Positions 49,301 through 55,700 of a DNA stretch of 64,000 nucleotides are shown here, in pieces; position 1 is the stretch's first letter; each line of letters begins with the position of its first letter. Position numbers and translations under genes: made by a program. The stretch covers positions 4,127,221 through 4,191,220 of the forward strand of contig OW818645.1 in NCBI GenBank assembly GCA_942492835.1, read 5' to 3'. Source of the stretch: GWB2-37-7 sp942492835. Its GTDB lineage: Bacteria > Bacillota > Clostridia > Lutisporales > Lutisporaceae. Under the pieces are notes generated by a model. That model worked only from the letters and a program-made list of their open reading frames with translations, made no database searches and was not told the DNA's origin.

Positions 49301-49689
49301 AAACGCTGGGCATACAAAGAGAAACTAATAGAAATCCTTTGTTCGATGCAATGTTCAATATGCTAAATGTCACAGATATAAAAAGACCTATGGAGGATAA
49401 ACAAACACAGTCGCTAACCTTTACTCCGTGGCACTTTGAAACAAAGGCATCCAAATTTGATATTACTCTGATAGCCAGTGAAGGCGAAGACGGTCTAGTG
49501 ATGAACTTAGAATATTGCACAAAACTTTTCCGAAAAGAAACAATGGAGAAGATGAAACAACACTATATTCAGATACTGGAAACGGTGGCTGAAAATATAG
49601 ATATCAAGCTTGAAGATATCGTTATTCAATACAGCTTGATTATGGCTGAAACAAGCGATGAAGAAGAGGATATAGATTTTACTTTCTAG
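28189..49689 (+). CDS. Giant non-ribosomal peptide synthetase, six modules plus terminal C domain (NRPS1)
   Basis: A 7166-residue cytoplasmic assembly-line enzyme. Domain order: C1-A1-T1, C2-A2-T2, C3-A3-T3, C4-A4-T4-E4, C5-A5-T5, C6-A6-T6, C7. Phosphopantetheine serines are at residues 997, 2022, 3061, 4086, 5600 and 6646. The condensation/epimerisation histidine motifs are near 144, 1177, 2202, 3241, 4265 (E), 4747, 5780 and 6840. Hand-aligned specificity codes predict unknown, Leu-like, Val, Leu-like (epimerised to D), Asn and unknown. C1 resembles C5, the domain after the epimerase, so it may accept a D-residue from another protein. There is no thioesterase: the protein ends with a full C domain and an acidic tail (EEEDIDFTF). 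NRPS2 follows after 78 bases. GGGGGG lies before the ATG. The product is not one I recognise. Confidence 0.97.
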   Translation: MFDKSNFKDIYSLSPMQQGMLFHSIMDNTSGAYFEQSRFSIKGQIDISLFERSFNYIIEKYDVVRTVFLYEKVSQPVQIVLRKRTGKILYNDISYLNEEERKSYIVDFTKKDKIQSFELSKDLPMRIAVIKTGEEKYEVIWSYHHIIMDGWCLGIIMSDFFKAYSLLGKGKEISTANNYPYSDYIKWLKRQNKEEALAYWKNYLQDYEQQASIPKWYKRTNENIYSHCDTQFELNEAITERLIRLAKENQISLNIILQTIWGILLQKYNNTNDVVFGAVVSGRPPEVIGIESMVGLFINTIPVRIKGNDKSFIVLCKEIQENASKSMAYDYMPLADVQANTKQKNNLFDHIMAFENYPMDKQVNNMASSQELGFSIQNYEMLEHTNYDFNLAVIPGETIIFKFTHNENVYSKELVKRICSHFKMAINQVIENLDINIVSINIVDTEEAAKLLQEFNNTKTEYPIEKTIHQLFEEQVTKTPDNIAVEYENTKLTYKELNTKANDVATVLQNKGVGADSIVGIMVDRSLDMIVGIMAILKAGGAYLPIDPEYPKDRIEYMLSDSNTKILLTQSNLTKNVEFDGETIIIEDILCNTECINTRKTSKATDLAYIIYTSGSTGKPKGVMIEHKSVINLAYSQISQFKVDEKDRILQFSTICFDASIEQIFIALLSGAALVLINKDTLLNVEAFEEYLIEHEVTHIHTVPTFLNNINYREEYKIKRVVAGGDICSVNLAKYWSEHCDFYNEYGPTETTITSTMLLANNIMETSSNLSIGRPLNNIKVYILDKDNNIQPVGIPGELYIAGDCLARGYLNRQELTAEKFIEDPFETGTKMYKTGDLARWLPDGNIEFLGRIDSQVKVRGFRIELGEIEARLLSYEGIEEAIVITKEDKDSSNYLCAYVSSTRELTIRELRYYLGEELPEYMIPSYIIQLEKLPITVNGKIDRKALPEPDGSIMTGIEYVAPTNETEEKLAAIWKEVLGLEKVGTNDNFFELGGHSLKAINVMGKIHKELNVEIPLKQLFKTPTIRGLYEYIGGLEENIYSTIEPIEEKEYYSLSSAQKRMYALQQFEEGSTSYNMPMVITIEGELDRLKLEEVFRKLIKRHEVFRTSFKLVDGEAVQLVHKEISFKIEYTEANKEKAGEIASEFVKAFDLSKAPLIRVALTKINDKEHILMIDMNHIISDGVSMGILTKEFMMLYDGKELSKLRIQYKDFAVWQNELFKSGEIIKQEEYWLKALSDEIPVLNMPSDYKRPSMQSFEGDNLNFELSEELTAKLKRITRETGSTMYMVLLSACNILLSKYSGQEDIIVGSPISGRPHADLENIMGMFVNTLAMRNYPDSSMTFKEFLAEVKANSLQAFENQDYQFEELVDKLNITRDLSRNPLFDVMFTMQNMDAGELQIEGLSFKPYDIDNKVSKFDITIIATELDKTIGLSLNYCTKLFKKQTIENMSKHLTNILNNIANNISLRLSEVEMLSEEEKQQLLVEFNNTKAGYQKDQIIQQLFEEQVEKTPSNIAVVYKEEKLTYKELNEKANIIARILRNKGIKQNEIVGIMVEGSTEMIVGILGILKAGATYLPIDPKYPTDRITYMVEDSKTRILLTDFQPKDMIGENTEVILLKDKELYKAENTNLEIINTPKDIAYIIYTSGSTGKPKGVMIEHSSLVNMCKWNIDYYEVTEEDNITKYAGFGFDASIPEIFPGIITGAAIHIIDEEIKLDLEKLNEYYNDNKITISFLPTQISEQFMKLDNNSLRYLLAAGDKLRYFEGKNYKVVNNYGPTENTVVTTSFIVDKEYDNIPIGKPIANTQIYILDKTNKLQAIGIPGELCIAGEGIARGYLNRDELTADKFIENPFAKGQRLYKTGDLARWLHDGNIEFLGRIDNQVKIRGYRIELGEIENELLKHSKIRVAIVTAKEDTMENKYLCAYIAGEVELSSKELREHLSKELPEYMIPAYFIQLEKLPLTANGKVDKKALPEPDGSINTGAEYVAPESEIEEKLASIWREVLGIEKIGIDDNFFELGGHSLKAINISAKINKELNVPVPLREMFKTPTIKGLANYIKGTKQSIYSRIKPVIEKEYYELSSAQKRIYTLQQFEENSTSYNMPMVMTLEGELDKNKLEETFNKLVQRHEALRTSFEVIDGEPVQLVHKEISFEIEYTEADKEKAGEIAAGFVKAFDLSKAPLIRVALVKIKDKEHTLMIDMHHIISDGTSMGILTKEFMELYDGKELTELRIQYKDFAIWQNELFKSGEIKKQEEYWLQAFEGEVPTLNLPTDYQRPSIQSFEGDNINLELSEELTNKLKQIAKETGSTMYMVLLSACNILLSKYSGQEDIIIGSPTAGRPHADLENIMGMFVNTLAMRNYPESKKTFKEFLTEVKANSLQAFENQDYQFEELVDKLNITRDLSRNPLFDVMFSMQNMDAGELQIEGLKFKPYEIDNNIAKFDIAITAVELNNTIGLSLNYCTKLFNKQTIENMSKHLINILNRIVNNANLRLAEVEILSEQEKHQLLVEFNNTKTEYPKDKTIQQLFEEQVTKTPDKIAVVFEEKQLTYRELNEKSDTIARILRSKGVKADDAVAILVDKSVEMIIGVIAILKAGGAYLPIDIDYPTDRIQYILSDSGSSILLTQTDRANTVNFDGHILILDNQEIYNTLRTDCNDNLEIINNPRNLAYIIYTSGSTGKPKGVMVEHKNVVRLVKSTNYISFSEDDRILQTGALVFDASTFEIWGALLNGLPLYLFDKNVILDANKLTKAIEENNITIMWLTAALFNQLQQEKEDMFKSLRCLLVGGDILSPKHINAVREKNPNLKVINGYGPTENTTFSTCFRIEKEYTSNIPIGSPISNSTVYIVDKSNSIQPVGVAGELWVGGDGVARGYLNNKELTAEKFIESPFVEGERIYKTGDLARWLSDGTIEFIGRIDQQVKIRGFRIELGEIENELLKHDKIKEAIVIAREDNSRNKYLCAYIAGEAELSIKVLREHLSKELPEYMIPAYFIQLEQLPLTANGKVDRKALPEPDGSVTTGTEYVAPSNEIEEKLVSIWKEVLGLEKVGINDNFFELGGHSLKAINIAAKINKELNVSVPLREMFKTPTIKGLANYVAGTKQSIYSRIETVEESEYYPLSSAQKRMYTLQQFEEDNISYNIPMVMTLEGELDKTKLEETFDMLIQRHEALRTSFEVIEGESVQIVHKEINFEIEYTEASKDKAVEIAAEFVKAFDLSKAPLIRVALVKIKDKEHILMIDMHHIISDGTSMGILTKEFMELYDGKKLTELRIQYKDFAVWQNELFKSGEIKKQEEYWLKAFEREIPVLNMPTDYQRPSIQSFEGDNISFELNEELTDKLKQIAKETGSTMYMVLLSAYNVLLSKYSGQEDIIIGSPTAGRPHADLENIMGMFVNTLAMRNYPESSKTFKEFLTEVKASSLQAFENQDYQFEELIDKLSITRDLSRNPLFDVMFVMQNMDAGELQIEGLKFKPYEIDSKIAKFDITITATEFDKTIGLSLNYCTKLFNKQTIQRMSKHLTNILNSISNNTNLRLSEVEVLSDGEKHQLLVEFNNTKVEYQKDKIIQQLFEEQVEKTPSNIAVVYKEEKLTYKELNEKANIIARILRNKGIKQNEIVGIMVEGSTEMIVGILGILKAGATYLPIDPKYPTDRITYMIEDSKTKILLTDFQPKDMIGENTELILLKDEELYKGENTNLEIINTPKDIAYIIYTSGSTGKPKGVMIEHSSLVNMCKWNIDYYEVTEEDNITKYAGFGFDATIPEIFPGIITGAAIHIIDEEIKLDLEKLNEYYNDNKITISFLPTQISEQFMKLDNHSLRYLLAAGDKLRYFEGKNYKVVNNYGPTENTVVTTSFIVDKEYDNIPIGKPISNTQIYILDKTNKLQAIGIPGELCIAGESLARGYLNRDELTAEKFIENSFAKGQRLYKTGDLARWLPDGNIEFLGRIDNQVKIRGYRIELGEIEARILSYKGIEETIVIAREDKNKNKYLCGYIVVDKEEIVEDLKDYLAKELPEYMIPAYFVKLEKLPLTANGKVDRKALPEPDGTINAGVEYVAPTNEIEEKLVSIWQEVLAIEKVGINDNFFSLGGDSIKAIQVTSRLYQYNMKLEVKQLFQNQTISKISKYVEYSNYKSSQEPVTGETPLTPIQKWFFERSFTNKYHWNQAVMLNAIKGFDESIINKVFTKILEHHDALRATYEISGQEAKQVINPINKHMYDFEVYDFRNISDYLSSIKSKANEVQASIDLEKGPLVKIALFKTIEGDYLLISIHHLVVDGVSWRIIFEDFAMGYNQCLNNQNIELQLKTDSYRTWAEVLNSYSSSAEISKEIEYWTALENNSVIPLSDSMSDYMIAKDSLSVESKQKYTEAVAIVLTEDQTEKLQKKVNSKYNTEINDILLSALGYALKEWTGNNSILIGLEGHGREENVGDINIKRTVGWFTSNYPVILDMSKSDSISYQIKSIKESLRQIPNKGIGYGILKYLTPIEKKQKLACSLKPEIGFNYLGQLEENATSDIFSMSGISSGDSMSLESEKINLIDINGIIAENKLVLNFSYSKKQLTRAGIQKLADYYKRYLIDIIEHCVNVQETMVTPSDITLQGTSIEQLDEIYDLVKSNFNDIYNLSPMQQGMLFHSLIDSSSNAYFEQTKLSIKGFIDIALFEKSFNYIIEKYDPLRTVFLYEKVKQPLQVVLKKRNGNILYDDISSFSEAAKQIYIEDFKQKDKKRSFNLSKDLLVRISVIKTGVEEYEIIWSFHHIVMDGWCLGIIMGDFFKAYSVLTKGNTISATNSYPYSDYIKWLQVQNKEDAMAYWKNYLQGYEQQVSIPKLYKKTNEDVFLHQEYLFELNEAVTLRLTNIAKKNKISLNVMLQTVWGILLQKYNNTKDVVFGAVVSGRPPEVIGIEKMVGLFINTIPVRIQKSDISFIELAKEIQQNALESMAYDYLPLADIQVNTELKNNLFDHIMVFENYPMDKQVSSMDNEKALGFAIKGLEAFEQTNYDFNLAIMPSETIMFKLTHNGNVYSKEQMTRICNHFKMVASQIMENPEINTSSINIIDNEEKQQLLIEFNNTKAEYQRDKTIQQLFEEQAAKTPDNIAVVYNNESLTYRELNEKSNQLARMLREKGVKPDTIVGIMVDRSLEMIVGIMGILKAGAAYLPIDSAYPEDRIRYILSDSGTNILLQKGRDNNYDIEAVALDGNFSSYSTEALEAISNYNNLAYIIYTSGSTGKPKGTMIKQRGLVNYITWADKVYVKNESLDFPLYSSFSFDLTVTSIFTPLISGNKIVVYKDQEDEPIIRQVFKENKVGIVKLTPAHLSMIKDIDNSNSSIKRLILGGEDLKAELAREVYESFNKNVEIYNEYGPTETVVGCMLYKYDYDKDKSISVPIGKPADNVQIYILDKEKQLLPIGIAGEIYVGGDGVSKGYINREELTAEKFISNPFIPGEQMYRTGDLARWMPDGNIEFLGRIDNQVKIRGFRIELGEIEARLLSYEGIEEVIVIAREDKDSSYLCAYVSGTREFTISELRAYLNEELPEYMIPSYFIQLEKLPITANGKVDRKSLPEPDGSIVTGVEYVAPTNETEEKLAAIWQEVLVLEKVGINDNFFELGGHSLKAINISAKINMELNVSVPLREIFKTPTIKGLADYVKGSKQSIYSRIEPAEENEYYPLSSAQKRMYALQQFEENSTSYNIPMVMTIVGVFDKSKLEKAFDKLIQRHEALRTSFEIINGEPVQVVHKEVSFKIEYAEADKEKAEEIATVFVKVFDLRKAPLLRVALTKINDTEHILMIDKHHIISDGVSMGILTNEFIELYDGKELPKLRIQYKDFAVWQNEMFKSGEIKKQEEYWLNVFNDEAPVLSIPTDYQRPNIQSFEGDSIGFELNEELTDKLKQIARETGSTMYMILLSACNILLSRYSGQEDIIIGSPIAGRPHADLQNIMGMFVNTLAMRNYPESDKTLKEFLIEVKTTSLQEFENQDYQFEELIDKLNIKRDLSRNPLFDVMFSMQNIDTGELQIEGLRFKPYEIDSKIAKLDMTITAIETNKTIVIDLNYCTKLFNKQTIENMSKHLISILNSIVKNTSIRLSELEMLSEEEIHKVLVEFNNTKAEYPKDKTLYQLFEEQASKTPDNIAAIFEEESITYKELDEKSNQLARVLRENGVAADSIVAISLYRSLEMTIGIMAIQKAGGAYLPIDPKYPEDRISYILEDSNANVLLTQSHIQGNYKFEDITVIAIDNKELYKGDSSSLQPISGPNNLAYVIYTSGSTGKPKGVMIEHHSVINRTKWMQKRYPIGENDVILQKTPYTFDVSVGELFWWSMTGAKVCFLKPEGDKDPEEIAKAIEKYKVTTMNFVPSMLNIFLEHIENRADFNKLSSLKQVFSIGEALTVAQVEKFNRILNSRIGTKLINIYGPTETTVEVSYFDCSTGEKFDVIPIGKPIDNISLLVVDKHNNLLPIGVPGELCISGVGVGRGYLNKPELTAEMFLQNPHIPGERMYRSGDLARWLPDGNIEYLGRMDNQVKIRGNRIELGEIETRILSYEGIEEAVVIAKEDNSGNKYLCAYIAVEREQTVAELREHLSKELPEYMIPTYFIQLDKLPLTANGKIDRKALPEPDGNIATGIEYVAPTNEIEETLSAIWSEVLGIEKVGINDNFFELGGHSLKAINISAKINKELNVSVPLRELFETPTIKGLAEYVKDTKLIKGERSLYWGIEPTAVRAYYPASLNQASTYAMQQFDKQNMTYNMPCLVHIEGLLDIQKIENAFNKLVQRHEALRTSFSVIEGEIVQKIHKDVTFKINRISLCEKNCPTAEALVQDYIRPFDLSTVPLLRVNLIELTDKQGHGINKYILIYDMHHIISDAASAMLMLKELTTLYEGKHLPELRLQYKDCTMWQKHIREGGTPEAERMKKQESYWINRFEGELPRLTLHTDFQRPSIQNFEGEHIEFKLDEVLTNKLREIGSHTRTTFYMIFLAAFNILLSKYSGQEDIVVGSPVSGRSHEDLQNIMGMFINTLAIRNYPQKSKTFRIFLEELKKNTLGDFENQDYELGELIETLGIQRETNRNPLFDAMFNMLNVTDIKRPMEDKQTQSLTFTPWHFETKASKFDITLIASEGEDGLVMNLEYCTKLFRKETMEKMKQHYIQILETVAENIDIKLEDIVIQYSLIMAETSDEEEDIDFTF
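31320..34380 (+). other. NRPS module 2: C-A-T, Leu-like
   Basis: C2 has NHIISDG, with Asn in place of the first His (1177). The A2 code D-A-P-F-L-A-N-V-V-K differs from the Leu code DAWFLGNVVK at two positions. The NNYGPTENTVVTTS context is also that of Leu-type domains. T2 has Ser2022. Confidence 0.8.
34390..37490 (+). other. NRPS module 3: C-A-T, Val
   Basis: C3 has canonical HHIISDG (from 2202). The A3 code D-A-F-W-L-G-G-T-F-K differs from the Val code DAFWIGGTFK by one conservative change. T3 has Ser3061. Confidence 0.88.
37500..41960 (+). other. NRPS module 4: C-A-T-E, D-Leu-like
   Basis: C4 has HHIISDG. A4 has the same pocket residues as A2 (D-A-P-F-L-A-N-V-V-K). T4 is of the LGGDSIKA form (Ser4086) typical before epimerases. 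The E domain (40590-41960) has IHHLVVDGVSW (His4265), EGHGREE and GWFTSNYPV, so the residue should be inverted to D. Confidence 0.88.
42000..45110 (+). other. NRPS module 5: C-A-T, Asn
   Basis: C5 (HHIVMDG, His4747) follows the E domain and has the expected D-L-type look. The A5 code D-L-T-K-I-G-E-V-G-K is a recognised Asn code. T5 has Ser5600. Confidence 0.9.
45120..48250 (+). other. NRPS module 6: C-A-T, Ser-derived A domain with altered pocket
   Basis: C6 has HHIISDG (5780). A6 is closely similar to the Ser domains of modules 9 and 10 outside the pocket, but its code is D-V-G-N-F-I-I-V-E-K against their D-V-W-H-F-S-L-V-D-K. The substrate cannot be predicted. T6 has Ser6646. Confidence 0.85.
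48280..49640 (+). other. Terminal condensation domain C7 of NRPS1
   Basis: A complete C domain with HHIISDA (His6840; the usual Gly is Ala) after T6. It has no A domain on the same chain, so it should join residue 6 to the Gly loaded by NRPS2. It is followed by an acidic tail ending in DIDFTF, a possible docking motif. Confidence 0.85.
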
Positions 49690-49767
49690 TGGAGGGTTAC
49701 CTCCGCTTTTCTCCTATATCATAATAAACTTCTACTACTACTTGAATAAGGAGCGTGAACTACAATA

Positions 49768-52700
49768 ATGAACAAAAAACTAGAAAAAGAAATCACTCTA
49801 TCTACAGGGCAATTTGATATAGAAAGAGACTATTGGCTAAATAAGTTTTCGGGAGAAATCACAAAGACTAATTTTCCCTATGACTGGACAAAAAAAGCTA
49901 CTTTGGAAAATATAGAATACAAGAATATCTACAAATTTTCTTTTACTCCAGAATTAAGTGCCAAGCTGTTAAAAATGAGCACTCAATCTAATGAAAATTT
50001 GTACATGCTACTTCTGTCAGGACTTATGTTACTTCTCTACAAATATACAGGAAGCTATGATATTCTCGTAGGAACTTCGATATACAGACAGAAAGCACAA
50101 GGAGACTTTATTAATACTGCTCTTATGCTTCGTGGTCAAATCAATGAAAACATGAGTTTTAAGGAGTTTTTGATGCAAGTCAGGAAGACCTTAATAGAAG
50201 CTAATAAAAATCAAAATTACCCTATGGAAATATTGATGGACAAGCTTGATCTGCCACTCAATGGACATATAGAATCCTTACTGCAAACTACGGCTTTACT
50301 TGAAAATATCCATGACAAGACCTATTTGGAAGGCTTTGACTCAAATATTCAGTTCTATTTTATTAATACAGAAAGTGGTATTCAAGTAAGCATTGAATAT
50401 ATTACTCTTCTTTATAAAGCTACTACCATAGAGAGAATTGCCTCCCATTATGTAAACCTTTTAAATGAAGTGCTAAGTAATACCAATATGCTAATAAATG
50501 ATATCTGCATTCTTTCAAAGGAAGAAAACGTGCAGATACTTGAGATTTTTAATAATACCCATACAGCTTATTCCAGAGAAAAGACCATCCATCAGCTTTT
50601 TGAGGAGCAGGTAGATAAGTCACCAGAACAAATCGCTTTGTCTTTTGCAGGTAACTCAATGACTTACGCTACTCTAAATCAAAAGGCAAATAGCCTAGCA
50701 CATATACTGAGAAAAAAAGGTGTAAAGTGTGACACCATTACAGCAGTCATGATAAATCGGTCTTTTGAAATGATCATTGCCATACTGGCTGTACTCAAAG
50801 CAGGAGGTGCTTATCTGCCCATTGATCCAGATTACCCTGTACAACGTATAGGATACATGCTGGAGGATAGCGAAGCTCCAATATTACTTACAGATAGTCA
50901 TTTATCGGATACGGTATCATTTTTGGGAGAAAAAATTTATTTGGATGATGAAACCATTTATACCAGCGATACCAGTAATTTAGATTTTGAAAGCAATGCA
51001 AATGATCTGGCATATGTGATTTATACCTCAGGCTCTACAGGCAAGCCAAAAGGGGTTATGGTTGAGCATCGCTCTGTTGTCAATTTTATAAAAGGAATGA
51101 CCGACAAAATTAACTTTGAATTCAATAAAACTATATTGGCGCTTACGACCATATCCTTTGATATATTTGGACTGGAAACTCTGCTGCCGCTTACTTTAGG
51201 TATGAAAATCATAATTGCTGATGAAAACCATCAGTTGGATGCTAGACGTTTGAATCAACTTATTATAGAAGAAGGAGTAGATATGCTTCAAATTACTCCA
51301 TCTCGTATGAAGCTGCTTCTCACAGATGATAATTGTAGACAAAGTCTATCAAGGCTTAAAGAAATCATGGTAGGCGGTGAAGTCTTTACTGAAGGGCTTT
51401 TGACAACACTAAAAGGAAGAACCAATGCAAAAATTTATAATATGTATGGTCCTACAGAAACTACTATATGGTCAGTAATAAGTGAATTAACCAATGCAGA
51501 TGAAATAAATATAGGATATCCAATAGCTAATACCAAGCTTTATATATTAGATGACAAAAATCAAATACAACCCATCGGAGTACCAGGGGAGCTTTGCATA
51601 GGGGGAGAAGGACTAGCAAGAGGCTATCTTAAACATCCTGAGCTTACTGCTGAGAAATTTGTCCTTTGTCCTTTTGATGAATCGAGAATGTATAGAACGG
51701 GTGATTTGGCAAGATGGAACCCTGACGGAACAGTAAATTTTATAGGTAGAAATGACTATCAGGTAAAAATACGTGGCTATCGAATTGAGTTAGGAGAAAT
51801 AGAGGAACAGTTAACTAAACATCCACTTATCAAGGAAGCGGTCGTTCTGCCTAATGAAGATAAGAGCGGAAACAAATATCTTTGTGCATATATCGTATGT
51901 GGAGATAACGTACCTGCTACAAAGGATATAAGACAGTATATATCGCAGGAGTTGCCTGAGTACATGATACCTTCCTATTTTATGCCTATGTCCAAGTTGC
52001 CTTTGACACCTAATGGAAAGCTTGATAGAAAAGCTCTTCCTGAGCCTGAGTCTGCAATAGCTGAAAGCACAGAATATGTTGCCCCTTCTAATGCAGTTGA
52101 GGAGAAACTAGCAGAACTGTGGGAGAAAGTGTTGGAGGTTCCGAAGGTAGGAATACATGACAATTTCTTTGAATTAGGGGGACATTCACTAAAAGCAACA
52201 TATCTAACCTCAATGATAGAAAATGAATTTGGTGTAGAGGTTTCTCTAAAAACGATATTTGAGACACCTACCATAGAAGCTATTGCCATATATATTGAAA
52301 ATGCAAAAATCTCAGAAAATAATAATATAGTACCAATAGAAGAGCGGGAATATTATCCAATCTCATCTGTACAAAAAAGAATATACATGCATGAACAAAT
52401 TAACGGTATTAGCACTACATATAATATGCCTATGATATATAAGATTGGTGGAAACATAGATATAAAAAGAGCGGAAGATGCTTTTAAAGCACTTATGGAG
52501 AGGCACGCGACACTGCGCACCTCCTTTGAAGTCATAAAGGGAGAGCCTGTGCAGAAGATACATACTGATATCGATTTCAAGATAGATCTTTGGGATGCGA
52601 CAGAAGAAGAGGTAGAAAAAATCGTAAAGGACTTCATACAACCTTTTAGCCTGACTAAAGCTCCGCTAATGCGCATAGGTATTATACGTCTCAGTCCTGA

Positions 52701-55700
52701 AAAATGCATGCTAATGATGGACATGCACCATATCATATCAGACGGAAGCTCTCAGGCTATATTTACCAATGAATTTTTGAAGCTCTATGAAGGCGAGTTA
52801 CTTCCTGAGCTCAAAATACAATACAAGGATTATGCTTGCTGGCAAACTGATCTTTATCAATCTGGGAAAATGCAAAGATATGAAAAATACTGGATGGAAC
52901 AATTCCCTAAGTCAGAAGAAATACCAGTACTTAATATGCCGACAGATTTTCAAAGACCAAGTATATTTAATGATGAGGGAGATATTTATGACCTTGAAGT
53001 AGATATAGAATTAGTATTGAAGCTTCGGGAGTTTGCAAGAGAGAATGATGCAACTCTATTTATGGTGTTTTTGGCTATATACAGTGTCACCCTATCAAAA
53101 TATGCAGCACAGGAGGATATTTTGATAGGTACTGTTACTGCTGGAAGAAATAATGTTGATACACAAAGGCTTATAGGACTCTTTCTAAATAACATTGCAC
53201 TGCGATGCCGTCCAGATGGAAGCTTGTCCTTTAAGGAATATCTCGTAAGACTGAAGGAAATAGTACTAAGTGCCTATGAAAACCAGCAGTTTCCTATGGA
53301 GGAACTGATAGATAAACTCAATATTCACAAGGATATTAGCAGGAATATACTGTTTGATGTCATGATAATTCTTCAAAACTATGATAAAGGAAATATGAGT
53401 AAAGAGCTCAAGGATTTTAACATAGATATTTATGGTACAGAGCACAAAACGTCCAAATATGATATGACATTTTATATCAACGAAGACTATGAACATATGA
53501 ATTTAGAAGTTGAATACTGCACAAGACTCTATAAAAGAGAATCTATAGAAGACTTTATGCAACATTTTTTACATGTTGCAAAAGAAGCGGTATCTAACCC
53601 TGAAAATAAAATTGGTGAATTGGACATGCTTTCTGATGAAGAGAAGCACCTGCTTCTGCATACATTTAACGATAACTTCGTCGAATATACTAGAGAAAAG
53701 GTGATTCACCAATTATTTGAGGAACAGGCAGCGAGGACACCAGATAAAACAGCAATTGTCTTTGAGGAACAGAGCCTGAGCTATAGAGAGCTAAATCAAA
53801 AATCCAATCAACTAGCAAGAAAATTGAGAGAAATAGGGGTAAAGCGTGAAAGCACTGTAGCCATTATGGTAGATAGTTCTATAGAAATGCTGATTGCCAT
53901 AATGTCAGTATTTAAATCAGGCGGAGCGTATGTACCTATAGACCCAAAATATCCAGAGGAACGCAAACAATATATGCAAGAAGATAGTAAATGCAATATT
54001 TTACTGACACAGTCAAAGTTTAAGTCAACTGTACAATTACCAGTTGAGATAATAATTCTGGATGAAGATGAATGTTACCATGAAGACAGCTCAAACTTAG
54101 AAATAATAAATGCACCTGAAGACATGGCTTATATAATCTATACATCGGGTTCAACTGGAATACCAAAGGGAGTTATGGTTAAACACAGCAATATAACAGC
54201 TTATGTTACCGCTTTTAAGAGTGAATTTGCTATAACCGCAGAGGATACCTTCCTTCAACAGGCAACTTATTGCTTTGATGCATTTATAGAAGAGGTTTTC
54301 CCAATATTGTCAGTAGGTGGAAAACTTGTAATAGCACAAAAGGAAAAGGTTTTAGATATAAATAAGCTAAGTGAAATAGTTGAAAAAAATAATGTAAATC
54401 TGATAAGCTGTTCTCCATTACTATTGAATGAAATAAATAAAGCAGAACAGTTAAAAAGTATACACACCTTTATAAGCGGCGGAGATGTACTAAAGAGAGA
54501 GTATATAAGTAACCTGCTGGAATATGCCAAGGTCTATAACACCTATGGCCCAACTGAAACTACTGTATGCGCTACTTATTACAGATGTGGTCAAAAGGAT
54601 ATATTAAACATACCTATTGGAAAACCAATAGCAAACTATAAAATTTACGTTTTGGGAAGCCGACAAGAGCTGTTACCAATAGGAATAGCAGGAGAACTTT
54701 GTATAGCTGGAGACGGAGTTGCAAGAGGATATCTGAATAAACCAGAGCTGACAGCTGAAAAGTTTGCACCAAATCCGTTCATGCCTGGAGAAATAATGTA
54801 CAAGACTGGCGATTTGGTAAGATGGCTGCCAGATGGAAATATAGAGTTCATGGGTCGAATAGACCAACAGGTCAAGATAAGAGGCTTCCGTATAGAACTG
54901 GATGAAATAGAAAACAGGCTTCTTAGCTATGTAGCGGTATCAGATGCAATAGTAATTGTAAAAGAAGACGAAATAAGAGGGAAGTACCTATGTGCTTACA
55001 TAGTATCAGATGAAGAAATAACAGTTCCAGAAATAAGAGAGCATCTGCTTCAAAAGCTACCTCAATATATGATACCTGATTATTTTGTACAGTTGGAAAA
55101 GCTGCCCACTACACAGAGTGGCAAGGTAGATAGAAAAGCATTACCTCTGCCAGATGGAAACATAATGACAGGTACAGAGTATGAAGCACCTAGAAATGAA
55201 CTAGAAGAAAAACTAGCTTTAATATGGCAGAATGTATTAGGCATAGAAAGAATCGGTATAAGTGATAATTTCTTTGAATTAGGTGGAAATTCTATAAAGG
55301 TTATCGGAATTGCTTCTAATATTCACAAGGAATTAAATGTAGAAGTACCCCTAGGAGAGATATTCAGAACACCAACAATAAAAGCATTGTCAGAGCATAT
55401 ACAAAAAGCAGCCCAAAATATCTATGCGGCAATTGAGCCAGTAGAAAAGAGGGCTTATTATCCTATGTCCTCAGCGCAAAAGCGTGTCTTTACACTACAG
55501 CAGTTTGATTTGGAAGGTACTACCTATAATATGCCTATACCAATGATTATAGAGGGAAGCTTAGATGCAGAACTCATAAAAGAAACTTTTAGTAAGCTTA
55601 TAGAAAGGCATGAAGTATTTCGAACTACCTTTACGCTTACAGATGAAGGCCCAGTACAATGTATCCAAGAAAAAGCTGATTTTGTGATGAATTACAAGGA

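Noticed and set aside
49691..49705. Terminator between NRPS1 and NRPS2
   Set aside because: The GGAGG/CCTCC stem is only 5 bp and is followed by CGCTTTTCTCC rather than a T run; the two genes are more likely co-transcribed.
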